Source of the DNA: Candidatus Devosia phytovorans
GTDB taxonomy: Bacteria; Pseudomonadota; Alphaproteobacteria; Rhizobiales; Devosiaceae
Assembly: GCA_029202405.1 (NCBI GenBank)
Contig: CP119312.1
Span: forward strand, 2,609,001-2,673,000
Length of the DNA: 64,000 nucleotides
Direction of reading: 5' to 3'
Part shown: one piece after another, positions 15,637 to 24,912 of the stretch
How positions within the stretch are numbered: position 1 is the stretch's first letter
Layout of the letters: the number at the start of each line of letters is the position of its first letter
Made by a program: the position numbers and the translations under genes
Notes under the pieces: model-generated
What the model was told of the DNA's origin: nothing
Databases searched by the model: none
The model's input: only the letters and a program-made list of their open reading frames with translations

Positions 15637-16932
15637 TTATCCCCGGTCTACCACATGGGCGTATGATCCCATGACACGGCCAATGGCGGCGCCCATGGGG
15701 GGCAAGGCCTGGCCCGTGGCATCGGTAGCGGAAAACAGTGGGGGGAGGCGAGATTGTTTGGCGGACGAATAGTGGAATTCATGGCCGTTGAGCTGTGCGG
15801 GCCAGGGCAGCGCGCCGGAATGGGCCAGCCGGCGATAGCCAAGGATGCGTTTGGGGCGGTCGATGCGGGTGGTGACAGGAAGAAGACCCGTCATGGCGTG
15901 GCTGACGCCATGCTTGTCGACCAACGCGTCACCCAGGACCATGAAGCCACCGCATTCGCCATAGATCAGCGCGTCGCGGTCGCGGGCGGCAGTAAGGCCA
16001 GCCTTGAAATTTTGTGCACTGGCAATGGTTTGGCCATGCAGCTCGGGATAGCCACCCGGGAGAAACACGGCGTCAGCACCGGGTGATGGCGCTTCGTCGG
16101 CGAGCGGCGAGAAGAAGCTCAGTTCGGCGCCCAGGCTGCGCCAGCCGTCGAGCAGATGCGGATAGAGGAAAGCAAAGGCGTCGTCGCGGGCAATGGCGAT
16201 GCGCTGGCCGAGCGGCGCGAGCGGCCGGGATGGGGCACCGGTTTCAGGCAAAGGCGCGGCGAGTGCCGCAAGGCGATCGAGGTCGACATACTCGCCGATG
16301 GCTTCAGCGGCGGCATCAAGGAAAGTCTCGAAACTCGCCACCTCCCCCGGCAGCACAAGGCCGAGATGGCGTTCGGGGATGACGAGATTGGCGTCGCGCG
16401 GGATGGCGCCGAGGCAGGGAATGCCGGTGGCAGCAAGCGCTTCGGTCAGCATGCGCTCGTGCTTCATCGAGGCGACGCGATTGAGGATGACGCCGCCGAC
16501 GCGCACGCCCGGGCGCCAACTGGCGAAGCCGGCGACCAGCGGGGCAACAGACTGGCTCTGCCGCTCGGCATCGACCACCAGAACCACGGGCAGTTCGAGC
16601 AATTCGGCGAGATCGGCCGTGGAGCCGGTATTGTCGGCCGCGCCATCAAACAGACCCATGACGCCTTCGACCAGCAATAGATCGGCGCCGACGGACTGCG
16701 TCGCGGCAAGGGATTTCAGCTGCGCCGGGCCCATCGACCAGGGATCGAGATTGACCGCCTCGCGCAAGGCAGCGCGGGCGAGGAAGGCAGGGTCAATATA
16801 GTCGGGACCGGTCTTGGCGGGGGCGACGACGGTGCCGCGGCGACGCAGGGCGGCGAGCAGGCCGAGGGTGATGGTAGTTTTGCCCGAGCCGGAGCGCGGG
16901 GCCGCAATGACGAGGCCTTTAGCCAAAGACAT
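15637..16932 (-). CDS. cobB: Cobyrinate a,c-diamide synthase
   Basis: A 431-residue enzyme that amidates carboxylates a and c of (hydrogeno)byrinic acid before cobalt insertion. ATG 16932 is chosen because GGGAGG precedes it by 9 nt and the protein then opens MSLAKGLVIAAPRSGSGKTT, the expected P-loop. Next are GPDYIDPAFLARA and EGVMGLFDGAADNTGSTADL. The C-terminal glutaminase has VFLPGGYPELH and the nucleophile in IYGECGGFMVLG. The start overlaps the end of cobA by 14 bp. Confidence 0.95.
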   Translation of the reverse strand: MSLAKGLVIAAPRSGSGKTTITLGLLAALRRRGTVVAPAKTGPDYIDPAFLARAALREAVNLDPWSMGPAQLKSLAATQSVGADLLLVEGVMGLFDGAADNTGSTADLAELLELPVVLVVDAERQSQSVAPLVAGFASWRPGVRVGGVILNRVASMKHERMLTEALAATGIPCLGAIPRDANLVIPERHLGLVLPGEVASFETFLDAAAEAIGEYVDLDRLAALAAPLPETGAPSRPLAPLGQRIAIARDDAFAFLYPHLLDGWRSLGAELSFFSPLADEAPSPGADAVFLPGGYPELHGQTIASAQNFKAGLTAARDRDALIYGECGGFMVLGDALVDKHGVSHAMTGLLPVTTRIDRPKRILGYRRLAHSGALPWPAQLNGHEFHYSSAKQSRLPPLFSATDATGQALPPMGAAIGRVMGSYAHVVDRG

Positions 16933-17755
16933 GCTTTCGGGCCTCCCCGACATACCAATCGAGCGACTGTCGATAGCTGCTGACGGGGCCAAGCACAACG
17001 ATCGCCGGGGTCGGCACGTCGCCAAGCGCATGCGCCTCTGCAAGCGTGGTTTCGATCACCGATTGCTGCGGGGTGGCGGCATGGGAAACCACGGCGATGC
17101 GATCTTGGGGATCACGGCCGGCAGCGAGGAGCTTATCAGCGATAGAGCCGAGATGCTTGACCGCCATGAACATGACGATCACCGGCGCGGCATGGGCAAC
17201 GGCTGGCCAGTCGATAGCGCCGGGCACAGCACCGGCTTCGTCATGGCCGGTCAGGAAAAGCACGGTCTGATTGGTATCGCGATGGGTGATCGGCACGCCG
17301 GCATAGGCGAGGCCACCAAGTCCGGCCGAAATGCCGGGCACGATGCGGAAAGGCACGCCTGCGGTCGCTAACGCCCCCGCCTCCTCGCCACCGCGGCCAA
17401 ACATGAAGGGATCACCGCCCTTGAGACGCAGCACGCGCTTGCCGCCCAGTGCCAGCTCGATCAGCTGCAGGGAAATATCCGCCTGCCTTGGCGAGGGTTT
17501 TCCACCGCGCTTGCCGGCAAAGACGCGCTGCGTGCGCCTTGGAGCCAAGGCCAAGAGGTCCGGCGAGACCAGCGCATCATGCACGATGACATCGGCTTGG
17601 CCCAATGCGTGATAGGCCAGCAGGGAGACAAGGCCGGGGCCACCGGGGCCTGCGCCGACGAGCCAGACTTCACCGGGCCGCATAGGCGGGAAGTCGGCGT
17701 GGTCGAGCGCGGCGAAATGGCTTTTGCGGCGAGGGCGGCGGATCCAGTCGAACAT
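16919..17755 (-). CDS. cobA: Uroporphyrinogen-III C-methyltransferase CobA
   Basis: A 278-residue SAM-dependent C2/C7 methylation of uroporphyrinogen III to precorrin-2, the branch point to cobalamin and siroheme. The start is uncertain: ATG 17755 (MFDWIRRPRR) is used, with an alternative at 17797; neither has a strong ribosome site. Motifs are VLRLKGGDPFMFGRGGEE near 105, VVPGISAG-like (IVPGISAGLGGLAYAG) and PITHRD. The conserved VGAGPGDP signature reads VGAGPGGP here, with Gly (GGC) in place of Asp; this is odd for the family. About 30 residues precede the domain. Confidence 0.92.
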   Translation of the reverse strand: MFDWIRRPRRKSHFAALDHADFPPMRPGEVWLVGAGPGGPGLVSLLAYHALGQADVIVHDALVSPDLLALAPRRTQRVFAGKRGGKPSPRQADISLQLIELALGGKRVLRLKGGDPFMFGRGGEEAGALATAGVPFRIVPGISAGLGGLAYAGVPITHRDTNQTVLFLTGHDEAGAVPGAIDWPAVAHAAPVIVMFMAVKHLGSIADKLLAAGRDPQDRIAVVSHAATPQQSVIETTLAEAHALGDVPTPAIVVLGPVSSYRQSLDWYVGEARKHVFG

Positions 17756-17823
17756 CAGCGTGACCAGCCTTGAGACATCGGCGCCGAATGGGCACATTGG
17801 TGCGGAGGAGAGATACAGAGCAA

Positions 17824-18552
17824 ATGAAGATTCTGATCCTGGGAGGAACAGCCGAAGCGCGGGAATTGGCCAATCGGCTGGTGGGCATGGGCCATGAGGT
17901 CATTACCTCCCTGGCCGGCCGGACGCAGGATCCGATATTGCCGCAGGGCGGATTGCGCATGGGCAAGTTCGGCGGCATTCCGGGGCTGGCGGCCTATCTG
18001 CGGGCAGCGGGAATCGAGGTGCTGGTCGATGCGACCCATCCCTATGCCGGGCAGATTTCCATCAATGCTGTGGCCGCGGCGCAGGCGATCAACATTGCCC
18101 TGATCCGCTTCATGCGACCTGAATGGGAGCAGCAGGTGGGCGACGACTGGGTGACGGTGGAGACAGCGGCCGAGGCGGCGGCGGCCCTGCCCCATAATGC
18201 CGATGTGCTGCTGACCACGGGCCATACCGGGCTGCAACATTTTCTGCCGCGCGACGATTGCCAGTTCGTGGTGCGGACGATCGAGGCGCCGGCCACGGAG
18301 TTGCCGCGTCATGCCAGCCTGTTGCAGATGCGGCCGCCCTATGGGCTGATCGACGAAATGGCGCTGATGGAGCGCGAAGGGATCACTCATCTGGTGACCA
18401 AGAATTCGGGCGGCAAGCAGACCGCGTCCAAGCTCGAGGCGGCGCGGCGGCTGGGGGTCAAAGTGATCATGATCGCGCGGCCCGTCTATGGCCCGGCCAA
18501 TGAAGTGGCCAGCGTCGATGACGCCATCGCGGCACTCGGACTTGCTGACTGA
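17824..18552 (+). CDS. cobK: Precorrin-6A reductase
   Basis: A 242-residue NADPH-dependent reduction of precorrin-6A. ATG 17824 gives MKILILGGTAEARELANRLV, the standard CobK/CbiJ opening. Other features are TSLAGRT, GGLRMGKFGG, VLVDATHPYAGQIS near 75, and the C-terminal VTKNSGGKQTASKLEAARRL with IMIARPVYGP. It is the only corrin gene on plus in this stretch. Its last 67 bp overlap, in convergent orientation, the 3' end of the cobE-like gene. Confidence 0.94.
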   Translation: MKILILGGTAEARELANRLVGMGHEVITSLAGRTQDPILPQGGLRMGKFGGIPGLAAYLRAAGIEVLVDATHPYAGQISINAVAAAQAINIALIRFMRPEWEQQVGDDWVTVETAAEAAAALPHNADVLLTTGHTGLQHFLPRDDCQFVVRTIEAPATELPRHASLLQMRPPYGLIDEMALMEREGITHLVTKNSGGKQTASKLEAARRLGVKVIMIARPVYGPANEVASVDDAIAALGLAD

Positions 18553-18905
18553 CCAAAGCTTGCGGGATCAAAATCCGGCGCGGCCAGCGCAATGGCGCAG
18601 GTGGCGTAGCGGGATTTGCGTTTTCCCAAGCGCAGCGGTCCGGCCGCAGCGGCCACTGCCTCGCAGGTGCCTGGGCGATCGGCCAGTTCGTCATCGGTGA
18701 GGAAAAGCAGCGGCAGGTCGAAGGCCGAGGCGGCCTGCGCCAGGGCAAGGCTGTCGCGTTTGCGGATATGGGTGGCGATGGCGGCAATGGGAGATGGTTG
18801 AAGACCCGCTTCTGCAAGGCAGGCGCGGATCAGCATGACGATCTCCGGCACCGTTGCGGCGCTGGAACAGCCGAGGCCGATCACGATCGGATCTGGTTGC
18901 GTCAC
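18486..18905 (-). CDS. cobE: CobE / CbiG C-terminal-domain protein
   Basis: A 139-residue cobalamin biosynthesis protein of the CobE group (homologous to the C-terminal domain of CbiG). Recognisable features are the opening VIGLGCSSAATVPEIVMLI, then ATHIRKRDSLALAQAASAFD, LPLLFLTDDELA and a C-terminal SRYATCAIALAAP region. The precise biochemical role of CobE in the aerobic pathway is not well settled. Its last 67 bp run antisense to the end of cobK. It is monocistronic in this window. Confidence 0.82.
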   Translation of the reverse strand: MTQPDPIVIGLGCSSAATVPEIVMLIRACLAEAGLQPSPIAAIATHIRKRDSLALAQAASAFDLPLLFLTDDELADRPGTCEAVAAAAGPLRLGKRKSRYATCAIALAAPDFDPASFGQSASPSAAMASSTLATSLAGP

Positions 18906-19154
18906 GAAATCAAACCCTTGCAGCTTCGGACCTGGTCCCCGATTTGGGTCGACCGCACCGAAATGTTTCTCAGTTCCATCACGGGAACCCTGCGCTGTTT
19001 CGTTCTAGGCGTCCCAATCCGCTTGGTCAATCAAGGGCTTGGCTTGAATGGCAGCCAGCTCGGAACGCTTCTGAAAATCATTCGCAAATTCAATGACTTG
19101 CGAGATATGTCGGTTCGGCCTATGGCCGTGCTTCAGCTGATCCAGGGGCGAGTC

Positions 19155-20054
19155 ATGGCCATCATTGCAAACAGAACGCTTGCCATTGCGGCGGGCAGCC
19201 TTGTCGTTGGCCTCGTCGTGCTGGGGCTCAAGCTTCTGGCCTGGTATGTGACCGGCTCGGTGGCGCTTTACTCGGATGCGCTGGAATCGATCGTCAATGT
19301 GGTGACGGCGATCGTGGCGCTGATCGCGGTCAAGCTGGCGCAGCGGCCGGCCGATGCGGCGCTGCAGTATGGCTATCACAAGGCCGAGTATTTTTCGGCG
19401 GTCATCGTCGGCGTGATGATCATTGTCGCGGCGATCCTGATCCTGCGCGAGGCCTATATCGGCTTCATGGCGCCCGAAGTGCCGGAATCGCCGACTGTGG
19501 GCCTGCTGATCAGCATGGGTGCCACCGTCATCAACGTGGTGTGGGCGCGGGTGCTGATCCGGCAGGGGCGCAAGATGCGCTCGCCGGCGCTGGAAGCCGA
19601 TGGCAAGCATCTGATGACCGACGTGGTTTCCACCATCGGCGTGCTGGTTGGCCTGGGGCTGGTGATCCTCACCGGCTGGGCGGTGCTCGATCCGATCCTT
19701 GCGGGTCTCGTCGCGCTCAATATCCTGTGGTCGGGCTGGGGCGTTATCCGCGACAGTGTCGGCGGGCTGATGGACGTGGCGGTGCCGCCAGAGACCGGCA
19801 AGGTGATCCGCGAGGTGATTGCCGCCAATGCCGATGGCGCCATCGAGGCGCATGACATCCGCACGCGACAGGCCGGCAAGATGACCTTTATCGACTTCCA
19901 TCTGGTGGTGCCCGGGACGATGACCGTGGATGCAGCGCACGAGATTTGCGATTGCCTCGAGGCCAAGCTGAAGGAGGCAGTGGAAGATGTGCAGATCACC
20001 ATCCATGTCGAGCCCGAGCAGAAAGCCAAGCACTCCGGCATCGTCGTCCTCTAA
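19155..20054 (+). CDS. Cation diffusion facilitator (CDF) family metal exporter
   Basis: A 299-residue inner-membrane metal/proton antiporter. The ATG at 19155 (MAIIANRTLAIAAGSL) is used; a weaker ATG lies at 19122. Transmembrane helices include LVVGLVVLGLKLLAWYVTG. The metal-site Asp residues fall in ALYSDALESIVNVV (helix 2) and HLMTDVVSTIGVLVG (helix 5), giving S-D-x3-E and M-T-D-x3-S variants. QYGYHKAEYFSAV is the cytoplasmic signature. A C-terminal ferredoxin-like domain follows. The metal is not obvious from sequence; placement among cobalamin genes raises cobalt as a candidate (inference). Confidence 0.88.
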   Translation: MAIIANRTLAIAAGSLVVGLVVLGLKLLAWYVTGSVALYSDALESIVNVVTAIVALIAVKLAQRPADAALQYGYHKAEYFSAVIVGVMIIVAAILILREAYIGFMAPEVPESPTVGLLISMGATVINVVWARVLIRQGRKMRSPALEADGKHLMTDVVSTIGVLVGLGLVILTGWAVLDPILAGLVALNILWSGWGVIRDSVGGLMDVAVPPETGKVIREVIAANADGAIEAHDIRTRQAGKMTFIDFHLVVPGTMTVDAAHEICDCLEAKLKEAVEDVQITIHVEPEQKAKHSGIVVL

Positions 20055-20102
20055 CCGCGAAGTGACTTGCCCCTCGTGCGTGGCGAGGGCAGATTGCGCG
20101 CC

Positions 20103-20576
20103 ATGCGTATTTTGATCACTTTGCTTGTCGCCTTTTTTGCCCTCCCCGCCCTCGCCCAGCAGAGCGAGCATTACAGCAATGCCCGCTTCGGTTTTGGCAT
20201 GGATATCCCCTATGGCTTCGTGCCGCAGGGGGAGAGCGACAATGCCGACGGGGCGCAGTTCGCCCACAAGGGCAAGCCGGTCAACCTCATGGTCTGGGGC
20301 GGCAATCTGGCCGGGGATTTCGAAAGCGAGGCGCAGGAAGCGATGAGCTATTCGGTGGATGCGGACTGGAATATCGAGGGCCAGTCGGTGACGCCGCAAT
20401 GGGCAAATTTCACCGCCATCCAAGGCTTTAGAAAGCTCTACCAGCGCATGGTGTTGCTGTGCGGTGGCACGAGCTATGCCGCTGTGCGGGTCGAATATTC
20501 TGTCGCCGAGGCCGGCAAGATGGACAGCGTGATCGAGAACATGGCAGCGTCGCTGCGGGCGGAGAGTTGTTCTTAG
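20103..20576 (+). CDS. Small exported protein of unknown function
   Basis: 157 residues. The ATG at 20103 gives a clear signal peptide, MRILITLLVAFFALPALAQQ, with cleavage likely after ALAQ. The mature part has SNARFGFGMDIPYGFVPQGE and two Cys (LLCGG and the C-terminal ESC) that may form a disulfide. I do not recognise a family. It resembles the many periplasmic proteins of about 150 residues in this order. It follows the CDF gene by 48 bp and its end overlaps the end of cobO by 4 bp. Confidence 0.72.
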   Translation: MRILITLLVAFFALPALAQQSEHYSNARFGFGMDIPYGFVPQGESDNADGAQFAHKGKPVNLMVWGGNLAGDFESEAQEAMSYSVDADWNIEGQSVTPQWANFTAIQGFRKLYQRMVLLCGGTSYAAVRVEYSVAEAGKMDSVIENMAASLRAESCS

Positions 20577-21214
20577 AACTCTATTCCCTTCTGCGCCTTC
20601 ACGCCTGAGCGGAAGTGGTGCTTGATCTCGGTCATTTCGGTGACGAGGTCGGCGATCTCGATCAGCTCGTCCTTGGCATTGCGGCCGGTGACGATGACAT
20701 GCTTGTCCGCCGGCTTGTTGCGGAGCACCTCCAGCACTTCCTCGAGCGGCAGGTAGTCGTAGCGCAGCACGATGTTGAGCTCGTCGAGCAGGACCATCTG
20801 ATATGATGGATCGGCAATGAGAACCTTGGCCTGATCCCAGGCTTTGCGGGCGGCGGCGAGGTCGCGCTGGCGGTCGGCGACGTCCCAGGTAAAGCCCTCG
20901 CCCATGGCATTGATGGTGACCTGCTCGGGGAACTTGTCGAGTACATCGCGCTCGCCGGTCTCCCAGGCGCCCTTGACGAATTGCACCACGCCGACCCGGA
21001 AGCCGTTGCCGATGGCGCGGAAGACCATGCCGAAGGCGGCCGTCGACTTGCCCTTGCCCTTGCCAGTATGGACGATGAGCAGGCCTTTTTCCTCTGTCTT
21101 GGTAGCAAGGATTTTCGTGCGTGCGTCCTTCTTCTTCTTCATCTTTTCGGCGTGATAGGCATCGCGCTCGGCTTCGCTCATCAGGTCGGTCTTCTTGGCC
21201 GGTCTGTCGGTCAT
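20573..21214 (-). CDS. cobO: Cob(I)yrinic acid a,c-diamide adenosyltransferase
   Basis: A 213-residue CobO/BtuR (CobA in Salmonella) ATP:corrinoid adenosyltransferase, adding the 5'-deoxyadenosyl ligand to reduced corrinoids. P-loop VHTGKGKGKSTAAFGMV is at about residues 48-64. Other features are QFVKGAWETGE, GEGFTWDVADRQRD, VLLDELNIVLRYDYL and VIVTGRNAKDEL. The ATG at 21214 overlaps the cobN stop (ATGA), so it is coupled to cobN, and it is the last gene of the riboswitch-led operon. The first 40 residues are charged and lysine-rich. Confidence 0.95.
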   Translation of the reverse strand: MTDRPAKKTDLMSEAERDAYHAEKMKKKKDARTKILATKTEEKGLLIVHTGKGKGKSTAAFGMVFRAIGNGFRVGVVQFVKGAWETGERDVLDKFPEQVTINAMGEGFTWDVADRQRDLAAARKAWDQAKVLIADPSYQMVLLDELNIVLRYDYLPLEEVLEVLRNKPADKHVIVTGRNAKDELIEIADLVTEMTEIKHHFRSGVKAQKGIEF

Positions 21215-24200
21215 CTGCGGTCCTCGAAATAGGCATGGATGGAGTTTGAGCGCGGGATCCAGAGGCCACGGCGGCGGGCTTCGTCGAACTTTGTCAGCAA
21301 TTCGGCATAGCCATGGGCATTGGCCGATTTCAGCCAGTCGCGGGTGGCGTCGTCTTCCACGAAGGCCTCGAAGGCGAGGTCGAAGTGGTGAGTTTTGACC
21401 GCGCCGGTGGTGGCGGCGAAGGCGAACATGAAATCCACCGTGGCGATGATCTCGAAGGCGCCGCGATAGCCATGGCGCTGCATGCCGGCGAGCCACTTCG
21501 GATTGACTACGCGAGAGCGCATCACGTGGGAGATTTCCTCTTCCAGCGTGCGGATTTTGGGATTTTCTGGACGGGAATGGTCGTTGTGATAGGCGGCTGG
21601 CGCGCGGCCGGTCAGGGTTTCGGCGGCGGCGGCGAGGCCACCCTCGAACTGGTAGTAATTGTCCGAGTCGAGCAGGTCGTGCTCACGGTTGTCCTGGTTG
21701 TGGATGACGGCGTCGATGTCGGAGAGACGTGCGGCGAAGCGGTCGCGCTGCGGCGTGCCGGCACTTTTGGCGCCATAGGCATATTGGCCCCAGTCGAGGG
21801 CCTGGGTGGCAAGATCGGCCTTGCTGGACCAGTTGCCGGAATCGATCAGGGCGTTGAGGCCGGCGCCATAGGTGCCGGGCCTGCTGCCGAAAATGCGATG
21901 GCCCGCAGCGTGATCATCGGCGCCCTTGGCATCGGCGCGCATGGTGGCGGCGATGGGATTGTCGTCGGCGGGTTCGTCGAGTGCGCCCACGGCGCGGATG
22001 GCGCGGTCGAACAGGGCGATCTGGGCGGGGAAGGCGTCGCGGAAAAAGCCCGAGATGCGCAGGGTGACGTCGACGCGCGGGCGGCCGAGCTTTGCCAGCG
22101 GGATGATTTCGTAGCCCGAGACGCGCAGCGAGCCGGGATCCCAGACGGGCCTGGCGCCAATCAGCGCCATGGCCTGGGCGATATCGTCGCCACCGGTCCG
22201 CATGTTGGCCGTGCCCCAGACGGAGAGGGCCACCGCGCGGAGGTGATGGCCGTGATCCTGCAGGTGACGGAGGACCAGGCTTTCGGCGGATTTTTTGCCG
22301 AGTTCCCAGGCGGTTGGCGTGGGGACGGCGCGGCTGTCGACCGAGTAGAAATTACGCCCGGTGGGCAGCACGTCGAGCCGTCCGCGCGAGGGCGCGCCGG
22401 AGGGGCCGGGGGCGATGCACTTGCCGTCGAGGCCATGGAGCAGCGCCGCCATTTCGGCGGGGCCGGAGGCGGCCAGGCGTGGGCCGATGACGGTGGTGAT
22501 GGTGTCGAGGACGGCGATGGTGGCGGTCCAGGATGGATCGGGCGGTGTGCCGGTAACGAGATCAGCGGCGATGGTTTCGAGATGTTCGACCACGTCGCCG
22601 ATGGTACGGACATTGGCGATCGCGGGACCGGTCCAGGGCTCTCCAAGCTTCGCAGTCAGCGGATCGAAGCCGAGCTTGAGGTCGTCGGCCAAGGCCCGGA
22701 TGATGGAGTTTTCGCCAGGGCCATCGCCACGCGGCACGCGGGCTAGCGCGACGGTGAGATCGCGGGCAAGCGCACCCTGCGGCGACTGGCCGAAAATGTG
22801 CAGGCCATCGCGGATCTGGGCTTCCTTGAGGTCGCAGAGGAAGTTGTCGATCTTGATCAGCGCTTCCATCTCGTCTTCGGGCAGGCCGATATCGCGGTCG
22901 AGACGGCTGTCGCGGGTGAAGTCGAGGATGCGGCGCTTGAGGTCGGCGAGACGGCGGCGGTCCATGCCGGAGGCGGCGTAATATTCGTCGAGCAGGGCCT
23001 CGAGGTCCTTCAGCGGACCATAGGTTTCGGCGCGGGTCAGCGGGGGCACGAGATGGTCGATGATGACGGCGCCGGTGCGGCGCTTGGCCTGTGTGCCCTC
23101 GCCCGGATCATTGACGATGAAGGGATAAAGATGCGGCAGCTGGCCCCAGAGCGCGTCGGGATAGCTGGCCGCGTCCAGAGCCGTCGCCTTGCCGGGCAGC
23201 CATTCAAGCGTGCCGTGCTTGCCATTGTGGATCAGGGCATGCGCGCCGAAGTCGTGGCGCAGCCAGAGATAGGCCGCGAGATAGGCATGCGGTGGCACCA
23301 GCGCCGGATCGTGATAGCTCAGCGTCTCGTCGAGCTGGTAGCCGCGCGCGGGCTGCAGGAGGATGGCGACATTGCCGAAGATCAGCGCAGGCAGATGGAA
23401 AGTGTCTTTGCGGACGAAGGGATCGGTCGCAGCGTCGCCCCAGCGGGCGGTCACCTCGTCGCGGATCTGCTGCGGCAGGGTGGCGAAAAGTGTGCGGTAG
23501 CGGGCGAGGGTCAGCTGGGCCGGTGAGGTGCCTCGGGCGGGATCGGCATTGGTTGGGCCGGATTGCAGGGCAGCGATGAGGGCGGCGGAGTCCTGTGGCA
23601 CGCCCTCGTGGTTCGAGGGGCGCTGCGCGCCCACCTCACCATGAGGGCTACTGAGAGAATAGCCAGCGCCGTCCAGCGCCTGCAGCATGCGCACCGTCGA
23701 TTCCGGGGCGTCATAGCCAACGCCATTGGCGAGGCGACCGTCGCGGATGGGATAGTTGGCGAGGACCACTGCCACCTTGCGGTCGGCCCGCGGGGTGGCG
23801 CGGAGGCGCGACCAGTTCTGGGCCAGGGTGACGGCGCGGTTAATGCCGGAATGGTCGGGGGCGTAGCTGGTGAGCGGGACCTGGCAGCGTTCATGCCAGA
23901 CGGCGTCGGACTTGTGGCCGACGATCAGGCCGCCTACTCGCCCGTCAACCTCGGGCATGACGAGGAACATCGCCATGTCTTTTGCGCTGAGGCCCTGGCT
24001 GTCGGCCTGCCATTGCGCTTCGGACCGACCGGTCTGGATCAGCTGGATGACAGGGCCGTCAGTACCGGCGAAGGGATTGGATTTGGCCTCAAGCCCATCC
24101 ACGCCGAGGGCGAAACCAGTGAGATTGAGGATGGTGGAGGGCGGGAAGGCGACCAAAGCATTCTGCACGAAACGGATGCAGGGCGCCTCCTTGAGCGAGG

Positions 24201-24912
24201 AGACGAGCAGCGGGACAGGGTTGAGGCCGCGCGTTTCGAGTTCGGCGATCAGGGTTTCGATCGTCGCCGTGCCAGCGCCTTCGAGCGCGGCGCGGTAGAA
24301 AAGAATGGGGATGTTGGCGGCACCGGACTGGTGCAGGGCGCCCAGGTCCGCCTCGTCGGTCATGCCGGTCGCAGGATGCCAGAGGCCGAAGCGGGCGAAG
24401 GGTTGGGGTTGCAGGTCGGAAAGAGCCCTCTCATCTGCCAGCGCCTTGAACGCCCGCAGGATCGTGTCGGCATTGTCCGGACCACCCGCGATGAAGAGGC
24501 TATGCAGCCTTGTCCAGTCGCCAGGATGCACGGTGGAGCGCGCCTGCAGGATCGGATCTGGATTGGCGTCGCCGGGCAGCAGGGCCAGGGGGATTTTGCG
24601 GTTGGCGCAGAGCGCGGTCAGTTCATCGACGCCATACTGGAAATAGGCGGCGCCGCCGATCAGCCGGAGGACGACGAGGCGCGCATGCGCCACGGTCTGT
24701 TCCAGCCAAAGATCGACCGAGAGATTATTGGAGAGGCGCAAGGTGTTGGCGAGGCGGAGTTCATCCTCCCCTGCCCGATCGGCGGCGCCCGCCAGCATGG
24801 CCAGTTCGCTGTCGGCCGACGAGGCAAAGACCAGCGCTCCGGGGCGCTGGTTGAGGTCGATGGCCTCGCCCTCCTGCTGGATGGCGCCGGCCTGGGCGGA
24901 AAGGAGATGCAT
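21211..24912 (-). CDS. cobN: Cobaltochelatase subunit CobN
   Basis: The 1233-residue large subunit of the ATP-dependent aerobic cobalt chelatase (CobN-CobS-CobT), inserting Co2+ into hydrogenobyrinic a,c-diamide. The ATG at 24912 shares one base with the upstream membrane-protein stop. Family features are LLPGDANPDP, GRVGGLIVGHKSD, ANYPIRDGRLANGVGYD, HGKHGTLEWLPGKA, YPFIVNDPGEGTQAKRR and the C-terminal HNQDNREHDLLDSDNYYQFE and NPKWLAGMQRHGYRGA. Length is typical. CobS and CobT are not in the window. Confidence 0.96.
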   Translation of the reverse strand: MHLLSAQAGAIQQEGEAIDLNQRPGALVFASSADSELAMLAGAADRAGEDELRLANTLRLSNNLSVDLWLEQTVAHARLVVLRLIGGAAYFQYGVDELTALCANRKIPLALLPGDANPDPILQARSTVHPGDWTRLHSLFIAGGPDNADTILRAFKALADERALSDLQPQPFARFGLWHPATGMTDEADLGALHQSGAANIPILFYRAALEGAGTATIETLIAELETRGLNPVPLLVSSLKEAPCIRFVQNALVAFPPSTILNLTGFALGVDGLEAKSNPFAGTDGPVIQLIQTGRSEAQWQADSQGLSAKDMAMFLVMPEVDGRVGGLIVGHKSDAVWHERCQVPLTSYAPDHSGINRAVTLAQNWSRLRATPRADRKVAVVLANYPIRDGRLANGVGYDAPESTVRMLQALDGAGYSLSSPHGEVGAQRPSNHEGVPQDSAALIAALQSGPTNADPARGTSPAQLTLARYRTLFATLPQQIRDEVTARWGDAATDPFVRKDTFHLPALIFGNVAILLQPARGYQLDETLSYHDPALVPPHAYLAAYLWLRHDFGAHALIHNGKHGTLEWLPGKATALDAASYPDALWGQLPHLYPFIVNDPGEGTQAKRRTGAVIIDHLVPPLTRAETYGPLKDLEALLDEYYAASGMDRRRLADLKRRILDFTRDSRLDRDIGLPEDEMEALIKIDNFLCDLKEAQIRDGLHIFGQSPQGALARDLTVALARVPRGDGPGENSIIRALADDLKLGFDPLTAKLGEPWTGPAIANVRTIGDVVEHLETIAADLVTGTPPDPSWTATIAVLDTITTVIGPRLAASGPAEMAALLHGLDGKCIAPGPSGAPSRGRLDVLPTGRNFYSVDSRAVPTPTAWELGKKSAESLVLRHLQDHGHHLRAVALSVWGTANMRTGGDDIAQAMALIGARPVWDPGSLRVSGYEIIPLAKLGRPRVDVTLRISGFFRDAFPAQIALFDRAIRAVGALDEPADDNPIAATMRADAKGADDHAAGHRIFGSRPGTYGAGLNALIDSGNWSSKADLATQALDWGQYAYGAKSAGTPQRDRFAARLSDIDAVIHNQDNREHDLLDSDNYYQFEGGLAAAAETLTGRAPAAYHNDHSRPENPKIRTLEEEISHVMRSRVVNPKWLAGMQRHGYRGAFEIIATVDFMFAFAATTGAVKTHHFDLAFEAFVEDDATRDWLKSANAHGYAELLTKFDEARRRGLWIPRSNSIHAYFEDRR

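Noticed and set aside
19005..21269. Very long open frame on minus, antisense to the CDF gene
   Set aside because: High-GC sequence gives long stop-free shadows. The frame has no recognisable domain and the CDF gene and the small exported gene on plus explain the bases with clear families.
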